A stretch of DNA of 64,000 bases from Tilletia caries (GCA_032718865.1 JALUTQ010000004.1:1798001-1862000); one strand, 5' to 3'; positions 32,057-43,611 are shown, counted from the first letter of the stretch. Notes: generated by a model from the letters alone, not told the origin. Translations and numbers: made by a program.

Positions 32057-32989
32057 TCAGAGCTCCTTGATACTCCTCCGGGCGACGTACATCCCCCTCG
32101 GTTCCGGCGGCGCGACCCGACCCGGAGCGACACACAAATTGAGCCCGTCGTAAATGTTAGGACAGTCCAAGTTCGGATTATTATCGAGCAGAAGTTCCCG
32201 ACTGATATCGTAGTGCCTCACGATACTCGTGCAAGTCTCGTCCGTTCGAACCCGATGGACAAGTTGACAATCGGACCCGAAGCGACCCAAGCAGAGCTTC
32301 ATCCCCGTCTGGAGGAAGTAGCAGTCCGGTCCGGTCTTGTCCAGGTTGAGGGCCATGATCTGGTAGGTGGAGGTATGGGTCTTGTGGCCGACGATGTCGC
32401 AGGTGTCGAATTCGGCGACGGTGTAGTGCCGCGAGCAGGCGGTCGCGTTGGAGCTGTAGATGGTGTCGACTCCCTCGCCGACCAGCTTGGTCGTGGCGTG
32501 CTTGAGGGAGTAGATCTTCGAGAGACCGTCGGTGCTTGTGCGCATGAGGGCGTTGAGCTGGTTGGAGGAGGCTATGGAGTCGATGGCGGCGGAGCCTGAG
32601 CCTGTTGTGTTGGCAGTCTCTTCGGCACCGGGAAGTTGGGTCGACGTGCCCGCGTGCTTCTTTCCCTTCCCACTCTTCGAAGCCGATGCCGAGGCCGATG
32701 CCGAGGACGTCGACGCCGAGGCAGCTTTAGCATGGGCACCCTTGACGTGGTAAACGTTGGCCGCATGAACCTGGTTGTGTCCATTGTTCGACCCAAGCGC
32801 TGCGTGGTGGGCGTTGTTATGGCCGAGAGCCGGGCTGTCCGCGTGTGTAGCTGTGGGCAGGGAGGCGAGGACGAGGACGGCAAGGGCCGCTACGGCTACT
32901 GCGCTCGTGCGCGCCGTCCGTCTGGATCGGGATTGCCGGGAAGAAGAAGAGGACGCGGACGCGGACGAAGATGGGGACATGATGCGCAT
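32057..32989 (-). CDS. secreted LysM-domain protein
   Basis: A 310-residue single-exon protein. An Arg-rich N-tip is followed by a hydrophobic signal segment (SAVAVAALAVLVLASLPTATHA), then a His/Ala/Ser-rich linker. Two LysM-type repeats follow at about residues 185-235 (HYTVAEFDTCDIV ... STYQIMALN ... GMKLCLG) and 243-288 (HRVRTDETCTSIV ... LLLDNNPN ... GLNLCVAP), with paired cysteines as in fungal LysM proteins. LysM modules bind N-acetylglucosamine chains such as chitin. In fungi such secreted proteins can protect or mask wall chitin; whether this one does so is inference. Transcribed away from the p24 gene. Confidence 0.82.
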   Translation of the reverse strand: MRIMSPSSSASASSSSSRQSRSRRTARTSAVAVAALAVLVLASLPTATHADSPALGHNNAHHAALGSNNGHNQVHAANVYHVKGAHAKAASASTSSASASASASKSGKGKKHAGTSTQLPGAEETANTTGSGSAAIDSIASSNQLNALMRTSTDGLSKIYSLKHATTKLVGEGVDTIYSSNATACSRHYTVAEFDTCDIVGHKTHTSTYQIMALNLDKTGPDCYFLQTGMKLCLGRFGSDCQLVHRVRTDETCTSIVRHYDISRELLLDNNPNLDCPNIYDGLNLCVAPGRVAPPEPRGMYVARRSIKEL

Positions 32990-33432
32990 GTTTTTGTGAG
33001 GGGCGGGGACAGCGAGATGCGACCCGGGTGGGCTGGTTGGTGGATATTTGAAAATGAGTGTGGTCTGGATAGGTTCAAAAGGAGCGGAAAGGAGTGCGCA
33101 GCTGCTGGGAGAGCGAGCGCGACGAGATGGAGACCGAGGTTGGGAGCGAGGGCGAGGGCGAGGGCGGGGGTGAGAGACGAGGAGGGATGAGAGAGACGAG
33201 TAGGTGAGCAGGCGGCAGTCGGCAGTCGATCAGGAACGTAGGGGTCCCACCGGAGCGTGAAGTCGTTGCTCGATCAGAAATGTATTTTGAAAATCGCCCG
33301 CCTTTTCGTAAAAACAGACAGCCTGTTGGCTTCCACGCCAGCGCAAACCCCGCACAAGTCACAGCTGGCCTCGCCAGTCGCCTCACACGACCACCTCGAA
33401 CCTCGAATCTCAAGTCCACACCGAGCCCAAGA
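32990..33432. promoter_or_regulatory. divergent promoter, LysM / p24 genes
   Basis: A 443-bp head-to-head gap holding both promoters. No clear known motif was picked out. Confidence 0.4.
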
Positions 33433-34308
33433 ATGTCATCCCCATCACGGCGGCAACAGCCAGCCCCAGCCCCAGCCTCGCGGCCCCTCCCGCTCTTCGT
33501 CCTCCTCGCCTCCACCGTCCTGCTCCTCCTCACCTTCTCCCCCGACCGCGCCTCCGCCGCCGCGCTCACAACGATCGTGCAGCCCCAGGAGAAAGTCTGC
33601 TACCACGCCTGGGTCGACAAGGAAGGCGAGAAGGTCGGCTTCTACTTCGCGGTGCAGAGTGCGTCACCAGAGGTCGATTATTCGATTGAGGGCCCGCATG
33701 GGAAACAGATCATGAGTGGGCTTCGGGAGAGACAGTTGGATATCGTCTTTACCGGCAATGATGTGGGCGAGTACACCTTCTGCTTTGAGAATGATCATTC
33801 GCATTTTGCTGAGAAGATGGTGAGTTCCCTAAAACCCCCTAACCTTCCTTTCCTTGCTGGCCCTGAACACACACGTGCCCCATATCCCCGCAGATCGACT
33901 TCGACATCACCGTCGAGTCCGAACCCCGGCTCGAACTGCCCATCTCCAAAGCGAAAGAGCTCGCCGAACACTCCGCGCCCCTGCAGGAGGGCATCATGAC
34001 CATCGACGCCCGGCTGAACGCGATCCATCGCACACAGCGATACTTCCGCACCCGCGAGAATCGGAACTTTGATACCGTCGTTAGCACACAGTGAGTTCTA
34101 CCTCATTTCTTCTTGCGCCGCCGCGCGCGTCGCGCAAACGGTTTGCCTGATGCTGACACCCCCCCATCGGGATTTGTGCTTCATCAGACGCAAGATCTTC
34201 TGGTACTCCGTCATCGAATCGCTCGTCATCATCGGCATCTCCGTCGCGCAAGTCTTTGTCGTCCGACACCTGTTCGAGAAGGGAAGCACGAAGCGGTACC
34301 GCGTATGA
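33433..34308 (+). CDS. p24 (emp24/gp25L) cargo-receptor protein
   Basis: Three exons (33433-33819, 33894-34090, 34188-34308) give 234 aa. p24 proteins are type I membrane proteins that help sort cargo into COPII/COPI vesicles between ER and Golgi. A signal peptide (LPLFVLLASTVLLLLTF) leads into a GOLD domain with the two usual cysteines (EKVCYHAW and EYTFCFEN). A coiled-coil stretch (LPISKAKELAEHSAPLQEG...INAIHRTQRYFRTRENRN) precedes one membrane span (IFWYSVIESLVIIGISVAQV) and a short tail, VRHLFEKGSTKRYRV. The RTQRYFRTRENRNFDTV motif favours the gamma-type subgroup. Start chosen at the ATG before the signal peptide. Confidence 0.92.
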
Positions 34309-35535
34309 GCTGGAAGGGGGCCGCGGGTGCTTCGGGGCTTTCGACGAGGCTTCACCAGGTTTTTTCTTTCGGAGGGAGGAGGCCGGGGCGTCGGGGGAGC
34401 TGGGACGATTGTGGATTCTTCCCCTTTGCGCATGCGCAGGCGCACGGGGCTCACCTCGTCACAGGGGCTCCGCTGGTATCACGACTCCAGGCGGTTCGTG
34501 TTCCGTCAAACTCAAACAAGCTTCCCAACAGGACGGCATTCCCCCCATGCACTTCGAAGCTCACAACAATCTCTCGGCTTTTCGCCTCGTCATGCACGCT
34601 CTCTCACTCTCTCTCTCGACCACGTCCACGTCACAAAACCAACTCTGTATCATTTTCTGATCTGCGAAGAATTCGAAAACTCCCTCCTGGCCAGCCGAGA
34701 TAGGGGCGCCAACCCAAGTTCACTCTCACTCGACACGGTGCCCTTGCCCGGGAGACCTGAGCGCCTGAGCGGTGAGCACTGGCCACCAATACTGGGGGTA
34801 AGGGGAGTTAGGGGGACGCGCAAATTGGTCTTTTGTCACATTCGTGAAGGGGGGAGAAAGAAGAGGCATGTGCGTTTACGATACACAGGGGGGGAAGGGG
34901 GGGCCTCAGAGGACATGAGCAAGTAAGGGGGACATTTATGGACTTTGAGATTCTAAAACAAGAGAAGAGTGGGAAAAGAGAATGAGAATGAGAAGAGAGA
35001 GAGAGAGAGGGAGGAGAGTCTGTTCAAGCGCGTTGGGTGGATCGCCTCAGTTCGTGAGAACTAGACGACGGCGCCGAGTCCCAAAGAAAGGGCAATGGCT
35101 AATGCGGGTTGAGTGGGAATGAAGTGAAGCGAAAGAGAGGGAAAAAAAAGGGAAAGAGGAAGAAGGGAAGAGGTGAAGGAGAAAGGAGTGAGAGGGAGGA
35201 GGAGGGGCATCGTAGGGACGCGGCGAACCGAAAAGAAAAAATCGGACCCGGGCGCGACCTGCCATCCTGTCCCCAAAACCCTCCCTCCTTGCAGAGGTGA
35301 AGGGAGAACAAAATCGCCAGACCCCCTCTCTCCCCCTTTCCTCTCTCTCTCTTTCCTTCCGAAAGAGGGAGGAAGTGAGCCGGGCGAAATTGCAAACCCC
35401 CGGGTCCCGGTGATTCTCATCATCGCGTCTACTCGTCGTGGTCGTGGTCGCAGTCGCAGTCGCAGTCGTGATGACAACCCCGCCGAGGTCTGAGACGACG
35501 CTACCGACGAGCCGGGCCGGGGGGAAGCGGGCATC
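34309..35535. other. convergent intergenic region, 1.2 kb
   Basis: Tail-to-tail gap between the p24 and eRF1 genes. It contains purine-rich runs (34980-35220, GAGAGA-type) and a GTCGTGGTCGCAGTC simple repeat near 35435-35470. No gene recognised. Confidence 0.4.
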
Positions 35536-37168
35536 CTAGTCGTCGTCCGACTGTATGCATCATATCAAAAAAAGAGGGGGGGGGGGGACAGAAGAAAGGA
35601 GCCCAGTTCAGCGAAATCTCCACACCCAAAAAAGAATTCCTCCCTCCCTCCAACTAAATGACGGAGAAAAGAACTACTCACGTCGCTCATGAACTCATCC
35701 TCGTCATCGTCAAGGTCTTCAAAGACGGAGGCTTCGACGCGGTATCGGAGGATGCCGCCAATCCCACCAAAGCCCTTGCAGAACTGCATGCCTTCCTGGG
35801 AGCGGTCGGTGACGACTGCGCGTGTCGGCGTTGGGTTTATGAGAAGTTGAAAAGCGCGTCAGTAAAAAAAATTGAGGGGAATGAGATAAGAAAAGGGAGG
35901 ATACGCACATTCGAGGTTGGTCCCAAACGTGCGGTAGTTCTCGGCAAGCCACTCCAAAAGGGGCTGAACCTCCTCGGCAGGCTCCATCTCCTGCCCCGTG
36001 GTCTTATCCAAGAAACGAGACTTATCCTTGGCCTGCTCCGGCGTAAGCATCATGACCTGGATGTTATTCTCCGAGTCCCGAAGCTGATAGCGCTGTACGT
36101 CCAGGTTCTCCCACACGATCAGCGTCTCCACGGCGCCGAGCTCGAGTGCTTTGAAGGTGTCGACGAGGCCGAAGCAGTACTTGCCTGTCTCGAGGGAGAT
36201 CTCGTCAAAGTACTTCTGGATGAGTTTCTTCTCCTGGACGAATTTGACGTTCTGCAGGGATTCAGCGGAGAGTTCGATCGCCTGGTTGAAGCCGTTCTCC
36301 CCGCCGTAGGAGACGTCTACCGTTCGGATGACTTTCACGGCAAGACGGGGATCGAAGAGGTCCGACTGGCCCAACTCCGTCTTGAAGTCGGCTGAGCCGG
36401 CAAGGATGAGGCCGGCACAGTTGCACTTGTTATCAGTGATGTAATGCTGGGTAGCATGTTCGGCGACTTTGCGAACGTAATTATGCCTAGCCTCCTCGCG
36501 CAGGCGGGCAAAGCGCAAGGCAGACTGGCCACCACGGCCGTGCTTCTTGGGCAAGTCGACGGAGAACTTGTGTACGATGGTGCGGGTGTTTCCGGAGAGG
36601 ACGCCGAAGAGGGCGCCGTTTCCGTCCATGATGATGAAGCCGAACTTGGAGTCGGACTCGAGGAGCTCGGCGAGGGCTTCGGTGTGGAACTTGTTGTCGC
36701 ACATGTAGAGGGAGGTATTGATCGGCTTGAAGGGCTCGAAGCTGAAGTTGACCTTCTTCTCTTTACCTTCGTCGGTGAGGATGGTGCCGCAGTAGAGGAC
36801 CAAGCCGTTGTCCGGCACGCGGTTGTATGTCTTGAGTTTCTGCTGTGTGGAGGTGATCGCGCTGAGGACGGAGAGTCTGTTGACGCGTGACTTGATGTTG
36901 GAGGCGGTGCCGTACTCGCCTGTGAGCATGTTGGTTGCCTGTGAGATCTGTGATTTGGGGGGCAGGATGAGGGAGATCATGGATGTGCCTGCGCCGCGTG
37001 CTGCGTTGAGGGACTTGACCAGCTTCTTGACTTTCCAGATCTGGGTAAGGGAGAGAGCGTGAGCGTGAGCGTGAGCGTGAGCGTGGCTGGGAAGGAGAGC
37101 ATGGGATGGCTGTTCATGAGACTGACCTGGATGTTGGCATCGTTGTCCTGTCCTACTTGGGTCGCCAT
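35536..37168 (-). CDS. SUP45: eukaryotic release factor 1
   Basis: Four exons (37127-37168, 35909-37040, 35682-35815, 35536-35550) give 440 aa, the usual eRF1 length. eRF1 recognises all three stop codons in the ribosomal A site and triggers peptide release with eRF3. Stop-reading motifs in the N-domain: TASNIKS and YMCDNKF. The catalytic GGQ is in [19 protein letters not shown]. The C-domain ends with [26 protein letters not shown] and an acidic tail ([13 protein letters not shown]) that continues into a tiny last exon, SDDD-stop. The first intron carries a GTGAGC-type hexamer repeat, and the last one a long G-run (35578-35587). Head to head with cytochrome c. Confidence 0.97.
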
Positions 37169-38011
37169 CGTGCGCTAACGGGGGGCGGGAGGGGCGGGAG
37201 ACGGAAGAGCGGGTGGAGAAGGGCTGCACTTGGCTGGCGATCGACTCGCTGTTGCTGTTGCTGTTGGCGGTAGCAGTGAGTGCAGTGAGTGGAAGAATTT
37301 CAGAAGCTCTGGATGAGTGGGCGGCCTCCGCGTCATTTGAAAGGTTTTGTCTTGGCCCATTCCATCGTCACGTGACTAATGACAGCCACGTGGGATCGGG
37401 GGGGATCGGCGTTTCTGCCAATTCATTCATTACATTGCGCCACGTCTGAAACGGAAGAAAAGAGATGCCGGTTCGGAGCGGATCGGAAGAGGACAGGGTT
37501 CAGTCAAAGATTTTTTTTTTTGCAGGGGAGGATCGGCTTATTAATGAGGCAGTTGGCCGACGATCCTTTGGCTCATGCGCTCATGGCTGCTGCTCTCGTT
37601 GGCAGTTGAGTGTTGGCTCGGTCGCTGTTCGGGCGCGGTTGGGGGCAGTGTCGCAGTGGTCAGCGGTCGAGGGAGAGCGAAGGTCAAGGCGCGGGCCGAG
37701 GGCAAGGACTGGCTGGGTGATGCGGGTGATGCGGGTGATGGGAGAGGCCGATGGTGAAGGCGGTGTTCGGGTGAGGCCGGTTCGCGGTTCGCGGTTCGCG
37801 GCTTGGGGGATCGGTTTCAGGGTCGAAGCAGAAGGAGAAGGAAGAAGCGAATCAGAAGAGGGCCATTCCTGAAAGAGAGCCAACAGCAGCAGCAGCAGCA
37901 GCAGCTCATTCTCTCCTGCCACCACCACCTGCCACTCCCCACCCACTGCACTTACTACTCAGTACATACTCCCCCTTCCCACTCCCACTCCCCCCAACAC
38001 ACACACACACA
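37169..38011. promoter_or_regulatory. divergent eRF1 / cytochrome c promoter with CACGTG boxes
   Basis: An 843-bp head-to-head promoter. A perfect palindrome GTCACGTGAC lies at 37367-37376 and a second CACGTG at 37387-37392. CACGTG is the binding word of bHLH factors such as Cbf1. A short T-run sits near 37511-37521, and the last ~100 bp before the cytochrome c ATG are C/T-rich. Which gene the boxes control is inference. Confidence 0.5.
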
Positions 38012-38684
38012 ATGGGATTCTCAGCAGGCGATCTCGGCAAGGGCGCCAGTCTCTTCAAGACCCGATGCGCACAATGTCACACCGTCGAGGCAGGCGGGCC
38101 CCACAAGGTCGGCCCCAACCTCCACGGCCTCTTCGGTCGCAAGACCGGACAGGCAGACGGCTTCTCGTACACCGCTGCCAACGTCAACAAGGGCATCACC
38201 TGGGAGGAGAGCACCCTCTTCGAGTACCTCGAGGTCAGTCCTTCATCTTCTTCTCTCCATCCACACCTGCCTCGCCACTCACTTCTACTCCCCCTGCCCA
38301 CTCACTCATACAGAACCCCAAGAAGTACATCCCCGGAACCAGTGCGTACTCCCTCTCTCCCAACAACGCGTTCCCTTTTCCATTTCCCTTGCTGACAACT
38401 CACCATCTCTCCCTCCGCCACTCTCCCCCCCCTCGACGCGTCTGCAGAGATGGCTGTGAGTACCTTATCACGCGACCGCCACGCGAAGTACCATAAACAA
38501 ACACTGACGCTCACACCCTTCCATCCTCCTCAGTTCGCCGGTCTCAAGAAGGAGAAGGACCGCAACGACCTCATCACCTGGCTCAAGAAGGAGGTACGTT
38601 ACCCATCCTTTCCCTCCTTGCGCTGGCCTACTTCCATACACAGGCTGACAAAACCATTCGCGCCCCCTTTCACAGACCGCTTAA
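38012..38684 (+). CDS. CYC1: cytochrome c
   Basis: Five exons (38012-38233, 38314-38341, 38448-38455, 38534-38593, 38676-38684) give 108 aa. Cytochrome c carries electrons from complex III to complex IV in the mitochondrial intermembrane space. The haem motif CAQCH lies near residue 19, with [17 protein letters not shown] after it. The axial methionine is in YIPGTKMAFAGLKK, which is built from four exons. The third exon is only 8 nt (AGATGGCT): its last six bases encode Met-Ala, and the first two complete the Lys codon. All five phases match, and the end KKETA fits the family. Its splice sites are all GT-AG. Confidence 0.97.
38448..38455 (+). other. 8-nt microexon of cytochrome c
   Basis: AGATGGCT lies between TCTGCAG and GTGAGT. 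Skipping it would remove the haem-ligand Met and shift the frame, so it must be included for a working protein. Confidence 0.88.
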
Positions 38685-39173
38685 ACTGTCTCCTTTCAAC
38701 CATATACGATCGTCAACAAAGGGTTCGGGAACGCGTCGCGTCGCGTCGCGCCCCTCCCTTTCCATAGAGGAACCTCACGCGCAGGAAACGAAACACGACG
38801 GAGGGCTCGTTGTCGCTCCACCCTTTCTGGACGACCTTTTCTTCTCTCCTGCACTTTTTCTTCTCCTCTCCCTCTCTCTCTCTCTCTCTCGCCCTGTCTC
38901 CTTTTCTTTGGGTTCCACGAGGTTTCATATAATCACACATCAACCATTCACCGCTCACCCCTTCTACCCGGTCTGACGCGTCTCGCAAGGGAGAAGAGTG
39001 GGAAGAAAAGAGTGAAGGAACACGGAGCAGTCGCGTACACCCATGCTTTAGTGTATCAGTATGGATTTGGCAAGTACAGCAACGCACAAGAAGTTATGTG
39101 ACTGCATCCTTAGCGTATGGAAAGCGACAAACGTGTGCAAAAGACTACTGTAAACCCACTTCTCGCCCCCGGT
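38685..39173. other. convergent intergenic gap
   Basis: Tail-to-tail gap between cytochrome c and the Nur1-like gene. It has a CTCTCT run near 38870-38890. Nothing else recognised. Confidence 0.4.
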
Positions 39174-42100
39174 TCACCGCCCACGCCCCTCAACCTTCGA
39201 GCTGGCAAGGAGGACCCACAACGACGCATACGCCAACACGCCCATCGGCAGGATATTCCGCTTGATCGCTACGTCCCAGTGGAACACGCGTCGGACGGGC
39301 AGGTCGTCCGAGAGTAATCGTAGGAACTCCTCTTCGTCCGCTTCGGATCCAGATCCAGATCCAGATCCAGATCTAGAAGATGAAGTTGAGGAGAGGGAGG
39401 AGAAGAGGGACGAGGACGAGAAGGATCCGGACCCGGATGCGGACGCGGAATCGGACCGTCGACCGCTCCCGAGTGATCGAGGTCGGATCGTCGATCCAGC
39501 TCCAGCTCCAGCTCCAGCTCCAGCTCCAGCTCCAGTCGGACCGCAAACCGACGTCCGCCGTTCCCCCTCGTCAAGCCTGAGGACGTCACTAGTCGGTAAA
39601 CGCGGGAAAGATGCCGTCCGGCGGGGAGGCCACCCCTCTTCTTCTTCTTCTCCTTCTTGTTCTTGTTCTCCGCGCGTACCCCGTCGACGTCGATGTCGAT
39701 GACGATGTCGTCGGAAGTTGGCTCCCCATGCCGATGAGTCCGAGCCCGAGCCCGAACCCGAACCTGAACCTGAACCCAAAGCTGAGCCGTCGTCGGATGA
39801 TGTGCTGGTGGTGTCATCCTTGATGCCGTCGTCCATCGTCGGTGTCAGATCACAGAGCTCAGCCTCGATCCCGTCCGGACCCGTAGGAAGGGCCCCACCA
39901 CCGACGTCGTCCTCCACATGCATCCCTCCTTCCTCCCGCTGTCCACGCCGCCGCTGTCGTCGTCGTCGCGTCCCATTCCTCTTCGCACCCCGAGCATCGA
40001 TCGCCCTCCCCAACCCGGTACCCTGCCCCTCCTCCTCCTCCCCCTCCCCAACCCAAGCACCCAAGCCGTCCACCCGATCCACAATATTACTAACCAACCA
40101 CCTCGCAACAACATCACTAACCGCCGTCGTGCTCGCAATCAAGATCCACGCCTCCAGTGGGCGCTGGCTTCCGAACACGAAGAGCGTGATCCGGACTAAA
40201 GGCCAGCAGATCGCTTGGAGGGCCACGAGGCGGATGATGGAGGAGGGGAGGGAGTAGTAGAGCAGCCAGCGCCGGAGGAGGAGGGTTGTTAGGGAGAGGG
40301 CGTAGTACGCTGTTGAGAGACTCTGTTTTTTTTCGTTGTTGAACGGGGGAGAGAGCACCTTTGTCAGCGTCTGGAAAAGTCGCGGGAAGTTTAGGGAATC
40401 TGTCTACCACTCACCCAAAGACTCGCAATAGCAAAAACAACAGCCGTCGGATCATCCTGCCGCTGATCCTTCCCCTCCCTCCCCGCATCACCCCCACCCT
40501 CCCAAACCCTGCCCAAACTCCGAACACCCTCCACCCCCAACCGCACCCCAACATTCCGGACCAACCAAAAAGTGCCCACACAGCCCGGAACAGCCGCGAA
40601 CAGCCGCAACGGGAACAACAGCACCCTCGCGCCCCACGGCTGGGCGTCGACTACTGCTTGGTGCGAGTGCGGGACGGAGGTCAGGGCCCAGATGGGCAGG
40701 AGGAGGAGGTGCAGGAGGACTCGGGGGACGGATTGGGTTGGTTTGAGGAGCGTGCGCAGCAGCGTTCGTACGGGACGGGCGGGTGGTGTGGGATCTGTGG
40801 AGGTGGAAGCTCGGACTCGTCTCGCACTCCCCTCCGAAGGTCTCGTTCTGCTCCGTACCGGCAACAGTGACAGAGCGCCTTCCGCCTCCCCCTGCACCTC
40901 CGGCTCCTCCACCTGAGCCCGGACCGGCACGACACAACCAGCCCGAGGATGCCCTCCAGACATCATCATCGACGTCTGACTCTGACCGTCCTGCAGAGTA
41001 GGCAGAGCCGAAGCAGAGGACGTCGAAGCGCGCTGTCGATATCTCAACCCATGATGTTCCTGCTCGTACCCCTGCCCGCGTCCATGGCCGTGGCCGTGCT
41101 GGGTATGAGGCAAGTCCACCTCGCTCCGGCTCTGTAACCTCCTCCTGCCGCCGCCGTTGCTGTTCGCATGGTAGGAGGAAGAGGAGGTAGTCGCATGCCC
41201 ACCATCGCGCGAAGTAGTGCCGGAAGAGTTGTTCCCCGCGCACACACCAGCACCCGCACGCCCGCTCGGCCCGTTCATCGCAGTCAATGAAAACATAGGG
41301 ACCGACCTGCGCTGCTGTTGTGGCTGTGGTTGCGACTCATGAGACGAGCTCGGCCGGGAACTACGCGGCGTCCGTTGTTGCTGCTGCTGATCCGACACAG
41401 ACGCCGGCCGACTCCCACTCCTGCCCGACAACGCAGCCATACCCTCAAGATGGGACGAGTCCCCATTCGCGACTCGCTGTTGATGTTGATTTTGATACTG
41501 AAAGAGAGATGCGCGGCGGGAGGGATGGGCGGAAGGTGTGCTTGCGCCTGAGCCTGGGCCGGGGCTTGTTGTTATTGTTCCAGGCACGCCGAAAGTTTCG
41601 TCTGTTGTGGAGCGTCGGGACGGAGCTGTCCTACTACTACTGCTGCCGCTGCTGCTGCTGGCTACAGCCCCAATAGCAGCCGAGTACGACGGCGGCAGAT
41701 CGTCATGCAGGGGCGGGACGAGGGGAGGAGCCAAGTACTGCTGCAACTGCAACTGCTGCTGCTGCTGCTGCTGCTGGTGGTGGTGTAACGACGGAGAAAG
41801 CGGCGTAAGCGGAAACAGCGCCGGCGGCAGACTACTCAACGAACTCGTTGGCACAGGCTGGGAAGCGAAGGAGAGCGAGTGGAGCGAGGTGGTTGAAGAT
41901 GCGTTTGAGCCCGCGCGGGAACGGGCTGCTCGTGCTGAGGAGGAGGAGGAGGAGCCTGAGCGGGAGCGTGCGGTCGTTGGACGGGAGAGGGGGCGGAGGG
42001 GGTGTAGGCCGGGGGAGGAAGGGGCTGAGGCGTAGAGTCGTTGTTGTTGTTGTTGCTGCTGTTGCTGCTGCTGATGTCGTTGGAGCTGCTGGACGAAGAA

Positions 42101-42322
42101 GTACGCTGCGGCAGCTTCGTCTGTGGAGGAGGTGGGACTTTGAGCGGGCTGAGCTGATGGAGCTGCTACAGCTGGTGGTGGTGGTGGTGGTGGTAGTGAT
42201 GCAGTGCGGCCATCTTCGAAGTAGGACGAGGTTGGTGTCCGGTTGGTTGAGAAGGAGAGGGAGGGCGAGGGCGAGGTGGAGCGTGGTCCTGGTGCCGATG
42301 CTGTTCCGCTAAGAGACGGCAT
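39174..42322 (-). CDS. NUR1: Nur1-like nuclear rim membrane protein
   Basis: Two exons (40415-42322, 39174-40322; intron GTGAGT...AACAG) give 1018 aa. Nur1/Mug154 (DUF2418) sits in the inner nuclear membrane with Heh1 and tethers silent chromatin and rDNA. The first ~440 residues are disordered with long Gln and Ser runs. The conserved part has several membrane spans: RVLLHLLLLPIWALTSV, ARVLLFPLRLFAAVPGCVG, LSTAYYALSLTTLLLRRWLL, SIIRLVALQAICWPLVRI and RPLEAWILIASTTAVSDVVA. A ~220-residue acidic loop rich in Asp, Ser and Gly repeats separates these from the last segment (VFHWDVAIKRNILPMGVLAYA). It is twice the length of yeast Nur1 (~480 aa) because of the inserts. Assignment rests on the membrane core. 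Confidence 0.75.
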
Positions 42323-42906
42323 TGCGGTGAAGAGTTGTGTATATAGGACCTAGACCCGTCCCAAGCGCTCACCCTGTTCGTTCTGGCCCAGGAGGCAGGG
42401 CGGGAGGGGGCGAGCGTGGGTGTGTGGGTAGATGGAGTAGGAAGTGGTCGATTATATGCTGTTGAGCATCGTCCGTCTGTAAGGTCCGTCGTGTGTACTG
42501 TATGCGGCTGGAGATGATCGATGATCGCGGTTCTTCTTGGGCCAGGCTTCAGGCTTGCGGCTTGCGGGCGAGTAGTGGGAAGATGGCAGCTAGTAAATGC
42601 GCTCTGTTCGTTTCCCACGCTTCCCTTCGTTGTTCCTCCCCGCTTTGCTATCCGTGCGTCGCTGTTGAGTGAGTGTGTGAGTGAGTTGATCGCGAGGCGG
42701 CGAGGAGCGAGCGCCAGCTGGTGAGCGGTGGCCGACGATTGTGATTTGGCTGAGGCGAGGTCGCTGTTCTCACCCCGTTCCCAGCCAGTTCACCGGATAA
42801 ATAGCCAAGCAAAGAAACCCTCCGAGCATCGCCAACCCACAAGCCCACAAGGTCAAGCTCAAAAGACAACAAGGCAAAGGGAAAGGAAAGGAAAGGGACG
42901 AACAAA
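42323..42906. promoter_or_regulatory. divergent promoter, Nur1-like / DUF1764
   Basis: A 584-bp head-to-head gap with both promoters. No certain motif. An A-rich stretch (42860-42905) precedes the DUF1764 ATG. Confidence 0.35.
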
Positions 42907-43611
42907 ATGGCCAGCCTCATCGACGACATCTTCGCACAGACAAACGGCAAGAAGGACAAGAAGGCCGCCGCTTCTAATGGCGAGCTGAAGACCAAAAAAG
43001 CCCCATCCGAAATATCTTCATCAACTCCATCAGCCGACAAGAAGAAAAAGAAAAAACGGAAGGTCGAGGATGCCGAGCCACAACAACAACAACAACAACA
43101 ACAACAAGGAGGGGATGCCTCCTCGAAGTCCAAGAAGGCCAAGCTGAAGGGCAAAGCCAGACAGACCGAGCCAGAGACGATCCTCGACCCTTCCGCACCT
43201 CGTCCAACTGCAACAACAACAACACAAACCGCGTCCTCCTCCTCTACGTCACAACGCACCCAGGGAAGAGCGTTCGAGGCTGCGCTGGACGAGGACGACC
43301 TTGCCTTTGCGGACTCACGGGGATCAGCCAGTACGTGTGATCCCTCTCTCCCTATCCTTTTTTTCTGTGTTCCCAACCGCTCCAACATTGACGTTTTTAA
43401 CCCTTTCTGGCCCTCAGGAAAACGGACAGAGGAAGGCTTCCCAATCTACTCCGAGTCCGAACTCAAGATCGGACAGGGCGGCGGGACTCCCCTCTGTCCC
43501 TTCGACTGCGACTGTTGTACGTTTTCTCCTACTACTCATACCAACGCTTTCTTTCCATCCCCATTCTTGCACGCTTTAACCCTCCTTCTGTTCCTCTTCC
43601 CAGGTTTCTGA
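42907..43611 (+). CDS. DUF1764-family protein
   Basis: Three exons (42907-43330, 43418-43516, 43604-43611) give 176 aa. DUF1764 proteins are small eukaryotic proteins of unknown function. The N-terminus has SLIDDIFAQ, then a Lys-rich disordered part (KKKKKKRKVED, nuclear-type) and a poly-Gln run. The signature is at the end: FADSRGSARKRTEEGFPIYS, ESELKIGQGGGTPLCPFDCD and a final CCF, which is completed by the 8-nt last exon. This C-terminus matches the family closely. A ribosome-biogenesis or nuclear role is only suggested by the Lys-rich tail. Confidence 0.85.
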   Translation: MASLIDDIFAQTNGKKDKKAAASNGELKTKKAPSEISSSTPSADKKKKKKRKVEDAEPQQQQQQQQQGGDASSKSKKAKLKGKARQTEPETILDPSAPRPTATTTTQTASSSSTSQRTQGRAFEAALDEDDLAFADSRGSASTCDPSLPILFFCVPNRSNIDVFNPFWPSGKRTEEGFPIYSESELKIGQGGGTPLCPFDCDCCTFSPTTHTNAFFPSPFLHALTLLLFLFPGF

